This document shows, one piece after another, positions 38,381 to 50,504 of a stretch of 64,000 nucleotides of DNA (within the stretch, counting starts at the first letter, position 1; each line of letters starts with the position of its first letter). Below the pieces are notes generated by a model that saw only the letters and a list, made by a program, of their open reading frames with translations, did no database searches and was not told where the DNA came from. The translations under genes and the position numbers were made by a program. Where the stretch lies: assembly GCF_905475345.1 (NCBI RefSeq), contig NC_066587.1, forward strand, positions 18,429,558 through 18,493,557, in the 5' to 3' direction. The stretch is from Vespula vulgaris. Taxonomy: Eukaryota > Arthropoda > Insecta > Hymenoptera > Vespidae.

Positions 38381-40093
38381 TTAAATGGACTTTTTAGGTG
38401 GTGGCCTAAACACGCCAACTACTACAGCATGGTCCCTTTCATAAGGTTCTAACGTGATTTGTTCTTGCGGTTTTAATTTGTCAGCTATAAGTTTCTTCAC
38501 TTCCGATGCAAATACTGCTTCTGGTTGAGCAGTCGAATCTATGCAACTTGCCTAAAATCATATTAAAATAAATAAATAAATAAATAAATAAATTACGGAC
38601 GGATGAAACAGTATATGTATACACAAAAACAAACCTTAATTGAAATAACAAAATGACCTCCATTTTTAAGAAAATACTGAGCATTTAAGGCTACTATTCT
38701 AGCTTGATCTGGCTGTGCTACATCTGCAAATATCGTATCTACCATTCCCATAAGCATTCTGTACTTGTGAGGATGCCTAGCATCTTCTATTATAGGTATA
38801 ATATTCGTCCTTTTCTTGGCTACATTTATAAGATCTCTTCCAGATCTGTGTGAAAATTCTACTGCATATACAAGTCCTTCCTAAATATAAAAACCATAAA
38901 AATAATTCATATAATCAATCCAATTTTGTGAGAGAAAGCATATGCATACAAATATGAACATTGTATGCATATTTTTTCTAAAATAAAGGAATACTTTACT
39001 TTACTAAAAAAATATGTATGTAATTATTCTAGCATAACTTCGACACCAAATCAATGATTACAAATCAATTTGGCTCTAATGTATGCATATATCGATATTC
39101 TATTTAAATGATTTTTTTTTAATATACAAGAAAAAGTTCTTACAGGTCCTACGACATCAGCAACGTGTGAAACAGTAGTTCCCGATGCAGCACCTAAATA
39201 CAACACTTTGCTTCCAGGAGGCATATGAATCTGATCGACACCTCCAAGAATAGCAGCAGCCAATTTAGATCTGAAGGGATTCCATACTCTGTACTCAATT
39301 TTTTCCCCATTTTCTCCCTATAATTTATATATATTTAAATATATTTTTAATCATACATTCATATCGAACTTTTACTAAATATTTAGTAAATTATTACCTC
39401 TACGCTAATTCTTTTTTCGCCATAAACTTCTGAGCCAGGTACCAGATTTAAAGTAACTAACGCGTCTTCTTTTCCTCTAGCAATAAACACTCCTTCATGA
39501 CGATGAGGTTCTATAATAACAGTCTTGCCTCCTTTAAAACCTCCTCCACCACGACCACCTCTTCCACCGCGTCCTCGTGGAGTACCTCCGCCTCTTCCAC
39601 CTCCTCTACCTCCTCCCCGGCCACCTCCTCTTCCAAAACTACTGCCTCCGCGGCCACCACCTCTTCCACCACCACCACCACCACCTCTACCACCTCCACG
39701 ACCACCTCCTCTACCTCTAAAACCACCCCCTGGTGAAAATCCTAAAATTATAAATATTAAAATAAAATAAAAATATGAAAGAGTAATTCATTGTGAAAAA
39801 TTTCTAAGAAATATATTTTCTCAAGTAATTACTTTATATTTAATAAATTATATAACGTACATTAGATATTGATTACTTATAATTTACAGTTATTTCATTG
39901 AATATTATTAATGCATCAAATAATAAATATATTAGTTAGAATAATAATGATTGCAATCAAAAACAACATTCGTAAATTTGAGGTTACCGAATACAACGTT
40001 CAAAATAATTTCATTACTTAACTAGATTTTCGAAAAAAAAGAAATAACATAATAAAATTGCAGCATCAATTGTAATTTACCTGGTTTCCCCAT
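38381..40093 (-). CDS. Fib: Fibrillarin, rRNA 2'-O-methyltransferase
   Basis: Nucleolar methyltransferase of box C/D snoRNPs. It 2'-O-methylates pre-rRNA, and the human enzyme also methylates a glutamine in histone H2A. Coding exons in order: 40093-40081, 39741-39398, 39317-39144, 38880-38635, 38551-38381. They total 948 nt, or 315 residues. The first exon codes only MGKP plus one base. Residues about 5-80 form the Gly/Arg-rich (GAR) domain. The methyltransferase domain follows, with the AdoMet-binding LYLGAASGTTVSHVADVVGP, then FADVAQPDQ and the typical end TLEPYERDHAVVVGVFRPPP. All key motifs are intact. The open frames on the plus strand across 39500-39770 are Pro-rich or Ser/Thr-rich antisense shadows of the GAR codons. 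Confidence 0.97.
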
Positions 40094-40180
40094 ATGAGTT
40101 ATGTCTTTATTATCACTTATTATCGAACCTAAAAACTCGTTCTAAATACTTTCTTGCACACGTGCGTCACTGACGCCGAT

Positions 40181-40221
40181 CCGGTACGGAAGTTAATTTT
40201 TATATCGAAAACTAACTTCCG
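40181..40221 (-). promoter_or_regulatory. Inverted ETS-like sites upstream of fibrillarin
   Basis: GGAAGTTA (40188-40195) and TAACTTCC (40213-40220) face each other around a TATATCG centre, about 90-130 bases upstream of the fibrillarin ATG. Both contain the ETS-type core GGAA, and the right one continues as CTTCCGG. The preceding CACGTGCGTCACTGACG is CpG-rich. This is probably the core promoter; factor identity is inference. Confidence 0.4.
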
Positions 40222-40538
40222 GGACAAACCAATTCGATTATCGATACTATGTAACTACTATCGAGACGACGTTATAGCATATATTTTATCCTGATTGTAC
40301 ACGTAAATTATATATATATATATATATTAGAAATTATATAACATACATAACATACACACACACACATACATACACTACTGATCAAATTAGTATTATTATT
40401 TTATTTATTGTATATGAAGTTATTCTTATAAGTCAATTTAGAATTATCAGAATTACAGAATAGACAGTACGTTTATTTTAATTTTATATTTATTATATAT
40501 TCAAATTATATATCGCTATACTTTAACTTCTTTCGGTT

Positions 40539-43442
40539 TTATAATTGGTAATCTGTATCTTCAAGTAAGTTTCTGCAAATTAAATCATACACACAAACAC
40601 ACACAAATAGTATTAGAATATTTACTGCAAGAATATAAAAATCATATTTGAGAATAACAAATTGACACTCACATTTCTCTGAAGTGTAATTTTTCTGCTG
40701 TTAATGCAAGCTTTCTAATATGCCTAATTGTACTTGCAGCAGCAATTTGTACTTCTGGATCCTCCGAACCGATCAATCGTAACATGTGCTATGAAATATA
40801 AACATTACATGTATATATTGATTGTGCTTAATGATTCCAAATTATATGTATACCTTTATAATACCACAATTATGCATGGTTACACAGTTTATAGGATCTT
40901 TACTTAAATGATACATCGCTATACAAACTCCTTTAAGGACAGCCTTGTTCTTACTATTCATATAACCAACAAGAGGGGCAACGGTTTTAAGTTTACCGAA
41001 CTCAGAACTATTATCACCCCATTCGCAACAATAAGCAATAGCTAAAGTTAGGTTAGCGCGCAAATCTTCATTTTCCTATAAAAAAATAAAAGATAAAAAA
41101 CAATGAAGTTTATAAATATTAAAAAGTATAAATTTTTAATAATTGTAAATTAATATTAACTGTTTTTGCAAGACAGGCTAATTTTGATACCACTCCATGA
41201 TCTGTTAATATACCAAGATTTTCAGGATCTAACGCTATTACAGCAATTGTAGCGCAAACGGCACTGAGTACTTTAGGATTAGTACTATCCAAGAGACTGA
41301 CTGTGAGTTCCAATCCACCTACAAAAGCTCGCACCATTTCAGGAGAATCTTTAGCGTATTTGATGCATGGGACTAAAGCAAGACAAGCATTTGTCTTGAT
41401 AATATCGTTGGGATGTTTTAACAGAGACCATATTAAACGAACCCCGTCTAATTTATGTCCAGGATCATTAATAATATCCATACATTGTGTATTTTCTGCA
41501 CATTCTTTCATTACTAACGGTATATTTTGTAACAATGGTTCATAAGTAGAACTCAATAGTTTAATCTGTTTAAAATTATAAACTTTTAACTTCTAAGTAA
41601 TCTTATAACTTTGTAATTTGCAATACTATACATATAAAGACAATACTTACTAACTTTGGTAATCCCTCGTGCGTTCTTAAGATATCTCTATTTACGGGAT
41701 CTTTGCAACATTCAGCTAATGCGCCAACTACATTCGATAAAACATCTTCTTCTTCGTTTTCTTGAAGAAGAGGAACTAGAGATGCTACTAAGTTGTTTTG
41801 ATTAAATCGTTTTACATTCTCTGGACATACAGCACATTTCCAAATAGCACCTGTTACGGCGACTAATAAATGTTTATTCGCGTGAACATTCTCATCTCGT
41901 ATAAGTTTACATAAAGGATCTAAACCACCAGCCTCTCTAACCATATTGCTAGTTATTTTATTTACTGCACATTTGAATATAGCTAAGGCACAGTTTTCTT
42001 TCAATTTCATATCTTCATTTTTCAAATGATATACTATATCCGCAATAATATCCATTTGTTCAAAGGAGAATCTGCACACTGCCTAATATTTTAAAAGTAT
42101 TAAAAAATGAAAAGATTTATGATTATGATATTAATATATATTACCAGATCTGCACACTGTTGCACCGTTCCCATGATAGGAATTATTAAATTAGTGTGAA
42201 CGCTCTTTAAGAAACGTGCCATAAGTTGGACAACTCCATGCTTATGAAGTTCTGCTTTAATTTTTGGGCTCTTTGCTATAGAGTTTAATACTTTAGCACC
42301 ACCTATAGCAACGCTAATTAACTCCTTTTGAACATTATTTAATTCATCAAAAGAATGAAGAAGGACGTTATCTGGTATATCCATAATGTCTAGCTATTAA
42401 CATGCAAATTATATATATATATATAAACATATACACACGCATAATTAAGGCTAAAATATACAATAGATTAAAATTACTATTAGAGGTACACCACCACGAA
42501 TTCTAATCTGTTTTCTAGCTTTTCTTACTCGTGCAATAATAGCCATAATTTCAGCAGCTAGTATCTAGTAAAGAAAAAAAATTTGTTGATAAAATTAGTG
42601 TAAATAAATTTCTAGAATAGTTTCTACAAATGAATAAAACTAACTTGAATGTCTCTAACAGGATGTTTTAGTAATTGAATGAGTGATGACACAATACCAT
42701 AATCAATAAGAGCACGACGCATTTCACCTGAAGTGACTATTAGTAGTAAGACTGATAAAGATCCATTTTGACATTTCATATCTTTTGTTTCCAAAAGATT
42801 AACCAAAATTTCCAATCCTCCTATTTTTTCTATAGTCTTTTGGATTGCCTACATTTATACAAGGAAATACAAGTGTGTGTGTGTGTGTGTGTGTGTGCAT
42901 GTGTGTACATACATACATACATATATATATATATATAAAATTGTAACATTTAATAATAAAAAATTAATAAGATTAAAAACTAACTCTATTTGTAAGATCA
43001 TAATCTTTAAGTAGACATAAACTTATTATGGTAGCCGTTTGATTTCCAGCTTTCATATATTTTATTAGCTTTTGCATAATCCAGAATTCAGAGGAAACAT
43101 CCGACACTTCAGTTTTCAAAAATCTCACGTCGTCATCTCCTTCAGATTCTGGTTCGTCGTCTGAACTCTCATCCTCCTCCTTTTCCGTAACATAACAAAT
43201 TTTTGGACCAAAGGGCTCTCCAGTGACTATAGATATTAATGGTTTCTGTGGATCAATTTCTGTTATCTCTGATACATCTGGTTCAAATCTATTAAAATTC
43301 AAATAAATTATGTTAATTAAAAATATTAATTTATATAAAAAATATTATATATAAAGAGTAGAGAATATGCATGTTATTAAAAACATTACTCAGGTATAAA
43401 TGTGTTTGCTGCAGTTTCATCTTTTTGTTTTTTTGGTGGCAT
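40539..43442 (-). CDS. gudu: Armadillo-repeat protein, gudu/ARMC4 (ODAD2) orthologue
   Basis: ARMC4 docks outer dynein arms on ciliary and flagellar axonemes; Drosophila gudu is needed for spermatogenesis. Coding exons in order: 43442-43390, 43288-42985, 42848-42645, 42564-42478, 42393-42145, 42082-41651, 41565-41161, 41075-40854, 40788-40673, 40572-40539. They total 2106 nt, or 701 residues, close to the insect gudu length. The N-terminus (MPPKKQKDETAANTF) leads to an acidic stretch (EKEEDESSDDEPESEGDDD, residues about 55-75). From about residue 120 to 690 there are successive ARM repeats of about 42 residues, recognisable by patterns such as NKHLLVAVTGAIWKCAVCPE, VVGALAECCKDPVNR and GVCIAMYHLSKDPIN. 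Most introns are phase 0 and fall between helices. A different ARM-repeat protein of the same class (ARMC3) is less likely because that family carries ankyrin-like and other C-terminal parts not seen here. Confidence 0.85.
42873..42936. repeat. GT/CATA/TA compound microsatellite
   Basis: In a gudu intron: a GT run, then ACAT units, then TA. Confidence 0.9.
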
Positions 43443-44373
43443 TTTGTTGTACTGTGTGATATTTTTTCTTAATAAATTAAATAATTACAATATAATTGTG
43501 TCACTGTCATATTGAAAAGCAATGATGTTTAAAAAGTTTTTAAAGAGCATGACACATTATTAACGATAAGTATAAACGAATTATTGATCAAACAATCGTT
43601 CGATAGACGATTTACATAAATGGTCGGTATCCAAACAAAAGTCGAATAAAAGTTCAATTTTTTATTTTTTTAAAAATGCATTTATTTATCAATCTTTATA
43701 TGACACGATGTGTAAAAATCTGTTTATTTCTTTCTTTCTTTTTTTCTTTTTTTTTTTTCGAACAATATTCGATGACGTTCAAGACGGTCATGAAGAATTC
43801 TTATTTATATAACTTGTGCTTTATTAAAGACTTCCTCGACCATTTAATTCGCAAATTAGAATACCTTGATTAATTAATAAAGATCTAACACAGTTTATAA
43901 AATTAAGATTTTTGTTGCAAAATTGAACATTAAATGATATATGTATATTATCAATACGGATTAACTTGTAATGTTTGCTGGTGTGTATTTACATTTTATT
44001 GATTGCAAGATTTATTTGTAAGATGAATTTTTACTTAAAAATTTGAAGAATAATTAAAAATAACGGAAAAGCAGTTGTTAAGCTTTTTAACGATATCCTA
44101 CGCACCTGTGTTGGTTAAAAATTATGAAAAAATAATGAGATAATTAAAAAATTATAATAATAATAATTTATTGTATGTTTTTGTCAAAGTTTGTTTCACT
44201 CTCAGATTTTCAGTTTCGCGAATTGTTAATGCATTAACAAAACATTACTTTAATACAAAAATAAAGAACTGAGAGAAAAAGATAGAGAGAAAAAAAAGAT
44301 AGAGATAGAGATAGAGATAGAGTAGAGATAGAGAAAGAGAAAGAGAAAGAGAGAAAGAGAGAGAGAGAAAGAG

Positions 44374-44422
<49 letters not shown>

Positions 44423-44611
44423 AGATGAAATAATTTAATTTATTTTATAAATATCTAAAGGTCATTGAGTCAAAGGAATTTCTAATTTTACACTCTTTCT
44501 TTACAATGTTTTTTAGGTCCTTGAAGCTTTGCACAATGCGTAGGAACATTATTATATAATTTTTGTTGTCAAAATGTTCATGTCACTAAAAAATAAATTA
44601 AATACACTATC
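43443..44611. other. gudu promoter side and Sgf11 3' UTR
   Basis: No coding gene seen. Contains a purine-rich GA/GATA stretch (44266-44424) just past the end of Sgf11. Confidence 0.5.
44266..44424. repeat. Purine-rich GA/GATA tract
   Basis: About 160 bases of GA, GAAA and GATA units with almost no C. Confidence 0.9.
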
Positions 44612-45747
44612 TCAATCCCCTTGCGAAATAGGAGAACCACGATCTCGTTTAGAACCTTTACCCTTCCCCTTTGATTTTGTTTCTCTTTTTCTACTTAAGG
44701 AAGATGTAGAAGTGGTTGAAGTAGAGTCAGCAGGACTCGAATGGCTAGATCCTTCTCGGTCCCATCGTGCCAAGGCATCTCTTAAATTTTGTCCGTCATT
44801 GTCTTCATAAGTATCTACATCTACATGAAGATTGTCTTGACCACTCTGTCCACTTTTTTCAGATTCTAAATTAGCACGCATTTCTTTCCTCTGATCTTCC
44901 GTATGCTGCGGACAACGCATAGACCTTGTACAAAGCTTTTTTGTATGTTCAGATATTACACCACATATTTGCGTCAATAGCGCTCTCTTATCTTCCAAAG
45001 ACATATTTTCGTAATTAGATGGTGAATTTTCATTACTGCTATGGATATGTTCATTAAGATTATCACCATTTCTTTGATTGTTTTTTTGTTGTTTCGTCCT
45101 CTTCATTCCATTACGATCTTTTCTTCTCTTACGTTTATCATTATTTAAACTCCAATCGACATCGTCGTCGTCGTCACTTATTACTCCACTGAATGTACTA
45201 AGATCTTTAGAATTATTAGCTATTCTTCTCGATGCAATACGCGAACTATTACGTCCCATACCCATACACTTTTCTAAATGTGTTGCAAATCTACAAGCTG
45301 CTACACCTCTATCACAATTCGGACAATTACATTCTTGCGATTTTTTCACTGGATGTTGCCCAAAGACATCTAATCCTGGCGAATCTAAAATATACAAATT
45401 TATTTCATTTATTTATATCGTTTTTAATAACTCTAATCATTGTTTTATTTATATTGTATTATCATGTAAATAAACAATTTGTATAGTTTATATCTATCTA
45501 TAGCTTTATATATTAAAAGTTTGAACTCACCTACAATAGCGTACGATTCGTCATCGGGGATACCTTCTTCAACATCAGAACTTCCCGTTTTTGTGGTTCT
45601 GTGTACATCAAAAACAAAACCCATTAAAACTTCGTCTAAGAGGTCCTCGTAGATCTCTTTAGTAGCGTTTTCCACGTTTTCAGACTTGTTCATAAATTCC
45701 AAAAATCTTCTATTTAATTCTTGGATTCTTTCTTCGGTAACAGACAT
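44612..45747 (-). CDS. Sgf11: SAGA-associated factor 11 / ataxin-7-like protein 3
   Basis: Subunit of the SAGA deubiquitinase module, which removes ubiquitin from histone H2B through the nonstop/USP22 enzyme; Sgf11 activates that enzyme through its zinc finger. Coding exons: 45747-45531 and 45384-44612, 990 nt, or 329 residues. The N-terminal helix (EIYEDLLDEVLMGFVFDVHR, about 31-50) binds the module. The zinc finger has Cys93, Cys96, His108 and Cys112, followed by the basic GMGRNSSRIASRR. A SCA7-type domain with CGVISEHTKKLCTRSMRCPQH lies in the C-terminal half, then an acidic and Ser/Lys-rich end. The SCA7 domain shows it is the ATXN7L3-like long form; yeast and fly Sgf11 can be shorter. 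Head-to-head with UTP25. Confidence 0.94.
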
Positions 45748-46356
45748 TTTACAGGTTGTGACATTTGAGAAAAGCGAAGTAATGAGACTCCAAACTTCCC
45801 ACCGTGTTTATATACTCAACGAATGACAGTTCTAACCCATAACAATGTGCGTGATCTTCGAGTTGTACCGTGTCATAAAGATACTTGTCAGATACAAGTC
45901 TGATAGCAGATTTTTGGCTAATGTTTCAAATTAAAAAATGGACGGATATATAATATATGTCTTTGTAATTAATGATAAGCAAATTAGTTAAAAAATATCA
46001 ATAGTATTATACAAATTAATATGATCTATATATGCATTTCTCTCTCTCTCTCTCTCTCTCTCTCATCCTAAGAATTTCTTGAATTATCATTCTTATCTAC
46101 AGATACGTTATCTACAGTCGGTAAGTTAAACATTTTGCAATACTTTGAAATTTTCAGAACAAAGTAATTCTTAACAGTCCGCTCTCTTAAACGTCGCTGC
46201 TGTATCTGTGATGAAGTAAAAGTAATAAAAATCTGTGATTCAAACAAATGAGCGCGAATCGGTAGGCGATTTCAGCGACGCGAAGCGGCGAATCGTAGAA
46301 CTACTACGAAGATTAATTATATTACTTGGAGGTCTCGAATCAGTTAAATTCGTATA
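45748..46356. promoter_or_regulatory. Shared divergent promoter, Sgf11 and UTP25
   Basis: 609 bases separate two ATGs pointing away from each other. The segment contains a CT run (46039-46064) and two CpG-bearing patches: near 46180-46200 and GCGACGCGAAGCGGCGAATCG near 46275-46295, the latter just ahead of UTP25. Start sites are not resolved. Confidence 0.55.
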
Positions 46357-48657
46357 ATGGCACGTGGTAAGAGACCTGTTCGTGGTGGAAAACGAAGATA
46401 TGACAGACAATACGAGCCACGGCGGAAAGAGAAGAAGGGAAAGTTTAATTTCAGAGAAGCATCGTATGTCAAAGAACGAGAATTGAAAAATGAGCAGATT
46501 GAAAATCGTAGGAGGTTATTAGAGGAGGAAAAGGCACAACGAAAGAAACATGAAACTGATAGTTCTGAGGAAGAACAGGAAGATTCTATGACAATATTAT
46601 TAGCAACGTTATCGGATAGAAAAGAGCTTAAGAATTCTGCTATCGAATCTGACTCTGAGAATGAACAATCCGATGAATTAACCGACACAGAAAGTTCAGG
46701 CAGCGACGATGAAAGTGTTCGGAATGAACATGACAATGAAAGCACGTTAACAGGAGAAAGCAATAAGGAGATAGATGATGATAGTGACAATGACGATATA
46801 GTAATTAAAGAAGATGCAGAAGAGGATATGGAAACTGCCGAAGAAGATGCTGGCCACTTGAAAGATCCTTTTTCTATACATTTAAATCATGATTTAGACG
46901 ATGGCCTTTATAAAGTCATTTCATGTATACCACAAGTTACAGAGATCTCAAGATTAAACTGGCCGGTACTTGGGAATATAATCTGTGAAATACCAAAGTC
47001 AGAAAGTTCAGACAACGCTGGTAAAAAATGTAAAATCTCTGTTTTAGAAACAAAACAGTTTGCTCGACAAGGCAAAGTTCCTACTTTAATTGAAAGCATA
47101 GATTGGAATAATTTATATATAAAATCGCAAATTCAGGATAATATCATAAATGCGAATTCTAGTAATATAAAAAATAATGTAAATTCTAATCTAGTTCCAT
47201 TAACTAAACTGCAAAAAGAATTGTTTTCGATAATAAATAATTATCAGGATTTATATTATCCGGAAAGAACTTTTACGAATGCTGAACAAATTAGATTTGT
47301 ATATTGTTTACATACAATTAATCATATATTAAAAACTAGAACCAAAATATTACATCATAATGCAAAAATAGCCAAATCTAAAAGTTTAGCCAGTGCTGAT
47401 ATCCCAGATGAATATAGAGATCAAGGATTGGTCAGGCCAAAAGTCCTTATAATCGTACCTTTCAGACATTCGTGTTTAAAAATTGTGGAATTATTAATTT
47501 CGATATTAATTGGCGAAGATAAAGGAGGTTCAGTGATGAACAAAAACAGATTTATGGAAGATTTTAGTGGGAATGAATTGGCCATGCCCAAGAGAAATCC
47601 TAAACCAGAGGATTATGAATTAATATTTCAAGGAAATACAGATGATACTTTTAAGATCGGCATATCGATCACAAAGAAAACTTTAAAACTATATTCAGAG
47701 TTTTATTCGTCCGATATTATCATTTCTTCTTTATTAGGTTTAAGAATGTTAATAGGTGCGGAAGGTGAAGTAGAAAGAGAGTATGATTTTTTAGCATCTA
47801 TAGAATTATTGATCATGGATCAATCTGAATTGTTTTTTATGCAAAATTGGGATCACATGATACATATTTTAAATCATTTGCACTTACAGCCTAAGGAATC
47901 TCATGGCATAGATTTTTCTCGCGTAAGAAGTTGGTGTATAAATGGTTGGACAAAGTATTATCGACAGACATTAATATTTTCTAGTATTCAACTACCAGAA
48001 ATTCATAGCATCTTTAATAAAAAATGTTTTAATTATGCAGGAAAAGTGAAAGTAGTAAATCCAATATTCCCTGGTTCTATTTCTCAAATAATTACTCAAG
48101 TACCACAAATTTTTCATAAATTCAGTACAACTAGTCATACTCAATCTTTAGAAAATAGAATGGAGTTTTTCATAAACAAAATATTGCCACAATACAAGGA
48201 TAGCGTAATGAATCACACATTGATTTTTGTATCTTCCTATTTTGATTTTGTAAAGCTTCGAAATTATTTAAAAAAAGAAGACTTTAGTTTTGTACAAATT
48301 TGTGAATATTCTAAAGAAGCAAAAATAGCGCGAGCAAGGGATATGTTCTTTCACAGCGATGCACATTTTCTACTCTATTCAGAGCGTTTTCATTTTTTTC
48401 GAAGAATACGCGTAAAAGGAATTCGACATATTATATTTTATGCTTTACCAACAATTCCACATTTCTATAGCGAAATCTGTAATTTGATGCAAGAAGCTAA
48501 TCAAAACCCTAAAGCAGGTTCTGAAAGTAATATGACTGTAACTAGTATATATTGTAAATACGATGTTCTTACATTGGCTGCTATAGTTGGTACAGAAAAA
48601 GCGAGCAAAATGATCGCGTCAGAGAAATCAGTGCATATGCTTATTACGAGTGAATAA
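46357..48657 (+). CDS. U3 snoRNA-associated protein 25 (UTP25/DEF)
   Basis: Nucleolar component of the small-subunit processome needed for early pre-18S rRNA cleavage; the vertebrate protein (Def/DIEXF) also affects p53 level. A single uninterrupted 766-residue frame, about the usual length (human 756). Residues 1-25 are basic and RG-rich (MARGKRPVRGGKRRYDRQY). Residues about 65-155 are acidic and Ser-rich. From about 280 to the end lies the family's RNA-helicase-like fold, with RPKVLIIVPFRHSCLKIVELL, RSWCINGW and FHSDAHFLLYSERFHFFRR as family landmarks. As in other members there is no Walker A lysine motif, so ATPase activity is not expected. It is the only long intronless gene here. The frame is intact and the gene has an ordinary AT-rich 3' flank, so it is not an obvious processed copy. 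Confidence 0.95.
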   Translation: MARGKRPVRGGKRRYDRQYEPRRKEKKGKFNFREASYVKERELKNEQIENRRRLLEEEKAQRKKHETDSSEEEQEDSMTILLATLSDRKELKNSAIESDSENEQSDELTDTESSGSDDESVRNEHDNESTLTGESNKEIDDDSDNDDIVIKEDAEEDMETAEEDAGHLKDPFSIHLNHDLDDGLYKVISCIPQVTEISRLNWPVLGNIICEIPKSESSDNAGKKCKISVLETKQFARQGKVPTLIESIDWNNLYIKSQIQDNIINANSSNIKNNVNSNLVPLTKLQKELFSIINNYQDLYYPERTFTNAEQIRFVYCLHTINHILKTRTKILHHNAKIAKSKSLASADIPDEYRDQGLVRPKVLIIVPFRHSCLKIVELLISILIGEDKGGSVMNKNRFMEDFSGNELAMPKRNPKPEDYELIFQGNTDDTFKIGISITKKTLKLYSEFYSSDIIISSLLGLRMLIGAEGEVEREYDFLASIELLIMDQSELFFMQNWDHMIHILNHLHLQPKESHGIDFSRVRSWCINGWTKYYRQTLIFSSIQLPEIHSIFNKKCFNYAGKVKVVNPIFPGSISQIITQVPQIFHKFSTTSHTQSLENRMEFFINKILPQYKDSVMNHTLIFVSSYFDFVKLRNYLKKEDFSFVQICEYSKEAKIARARDMFFHSDAHFLLYSERFHFFRRIRVKGIRHIIFYALPTIPHFYSEICNLMQEANQNPKAGSESNMTVTSIYCKYDVLTLAAIVGTEKASKMIASEKSVHMLITSE

Positions 48658-49290
48658 TTTTTAAACGATTGATCGACTATCGATCTTTTTTTTTTTTTTT
48701 CTTTTTTTCTTACAAAGTAACAAGCATATTAATGTATAAAGAATAAATATATTTTTCTATGTATATTATATACGGACACTTGTATAAATATATAAGTATT
48801 TTTGAAATTACTTCACATATTATATAAAACATATACATATATACAAGACTCTATTAAAAAATATAATATAATATTACGTTGAATAACGAAAGATATAATC
48901 TTTAACCATAGAATTTTATTATTACCCTAGAACTACATACAGAATTAAAATTTATTTTAAATTTCTCAAGTATAATGACGATACACATCATCTTATTTTA
49001 TAGTTTATATAATACATAAAAAGAAATTGTCTTTTTACTAAATCATACGAATAATCAAAATAATTGTCAATATTTTAAATCCTAGAAACGATATTACTTA
49101 TCTATACAACAACATTAATAATTATTAAAAAATGGAAGAATATATTTTGCATATATCGATTCAATCGATCCAAAAAACGACATATGTACACATTAATAAA
49201 ATTAAGAACATTGATTAAAGAACGAACACTGTACAATGATTCAAATTTCGACTCTGTCGCATGCAAAAAAAAAAGAATAATAATTTACAA
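48658..49290. other. Converging 3' flanks of UTP25 and the first InaF gene
   Basis: Very AT-rich. AATAAA at about 48743 is well placed as the UTP25 polyadenylation signal. No coding seen. Confidence 0.45.
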
Positions 49291-50144
49291 TTAATTCCGA
49301 CTTATATTCTCGTCATACGGTTCGGTAATCGTAACAACGTCGACCATTTGAAGATCCGTAGACGCAACTGAGGAAGATGCATAAGGTAATACTTCTTTGG
49401 ATTTGATAGTTTCAGTTAATATTTGTAAAAGACTTTTATCTCGTAGGGTAGTAATAGACATTTCTGTTGTGTCGTTCGTGGTATCATTCGTCGTCGTTGA
49501 TTTAGCAGTCACCTTCTCGATCTGAGTTTCTGTAAATATTAAATAAAAAAAAAAAGTGCTAAAAAGGTTGATAAAAAATATAAAAAGGGGTGGTAGAAAA
49601 AAAATGTGTAATGTAATATGAGATTAAATATGTCGAGTTTTCTTTTCTTTTTTTTTGTCTTATATACATATATATATTTATATTACATTATATATATTTA
49701 TATAATATAAATATAAACATATATATAAAACAAATTTGTTTTATATGTATATGTTTTATATATATATAAAACAAAAATGTTATATATATATATATAAAAA
49801 TCTTATATCTGATTGTTAGATATATTACCATAAGAAACCGATGCAATCGTTAGAGAGTCAGAAGTTTTAATAGTTGCGCAATCAGGTTTATGCGCCCTCG
49901 TTCTAACAGCTTGATTCTCCGGGTCCCAAATATAAGTATAGTACAAGGAAAGAAGTATAGCAGCCATACTAACGAATATAATGTACGCTATTACAGTCAA
50001 TACGCGTACTAATTTTTTCTTGTGCTTAGGTTCATACAATTTATCCTTTCTTTCTTCGCCAGCGAAACGAATTTCGTTTGCTTGTACTTTTTCTCGAGTA
50101 CCCAAAGTACGAGTGATGCTTGCCACTACGTTTTGTGCGCTCAT
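49291..50144 (-). CDS. InaF-motif single-pass membrane protein, copy 1
   Basis: Coding exons: 50144-49829 and 49529-49291, 555 nt, or 184 residues from the MSAQ start. An in-frame ATG at 50162 would add six residues. The defining part is KKLVRVLTVIAYIIFVSMAA followed by ILLSLYYTYIWDP (residues about 45-80), a basic patch and one transmembrane helix ending in YxWDP, as in the InaF motif. Drosophila inaF proteins affect TRP channel function in photoreceptors, and the motif has been proposed to be a general TRP-channel partner. The rest is hydrophilic and Thr/Ser-rich. A paralogue lies 3 kb upstream on the same strand. The open frame extends upstream to 50303, but that part translates a T-rich tract and is more likely leader or intron. 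Confidence 0.78.
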
Positions 50145-50457
50145 TTTTCTTGGAAGCTGCATCTTCGATCTAAATTCATGAGAACGTAGACTTTTTATTT
50201 TTTTCAGAAATTCTTGCTCGATTCGCAATTCAAACGCAGATTCGTCATTAAAAAAAAAAAAAAAAAAAACAAGTAGACCTAATGACGTCGATTTCAAATC
50301 CATTTTTCTTTTTTCTCTTTTTCTATTTTAATTCATTCATTCATTTCTAATTATTTTTTTTCTAATTTCTAAAATTCTAGTTAAACGAATTGCTAAGTCG
50401 GCGGTGTGTTTTATGCACGCAGTCATCATACATATTTATACACGTACATACACACAC

Positions 50458-50459
<2 letters not shown>

Positions 50460-50500
<41 letters not shown>
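50460..50500. repeat. TA microsatellite
   Basis: About 20 AT units upstream of InaF copy 1. Confidence 0.95.

Positions 50501-50504
<4 letters not shown>

Noticed and set aside
39497..39770. Pro-rich and Ser/Thr-rich frames on the plus strand
   Set aside because: They are antisense readings of the Gly/Arg codons of fibrillarin's GAR domain.
46344..46790. 148-codon minus-strand Ser-rich frame
   Set aside because: Antisense shadow of the acidic N-terminus of UTP25.
50145..50303. Upstream extension of InaF copy 1 beginning at 50303
   Set aside because: The extension reads through an 18-20 base T run coding Phe residues. The MSAQ start (or the ATG at 50162) gives a normal soluble N-tail before the membrane helix.
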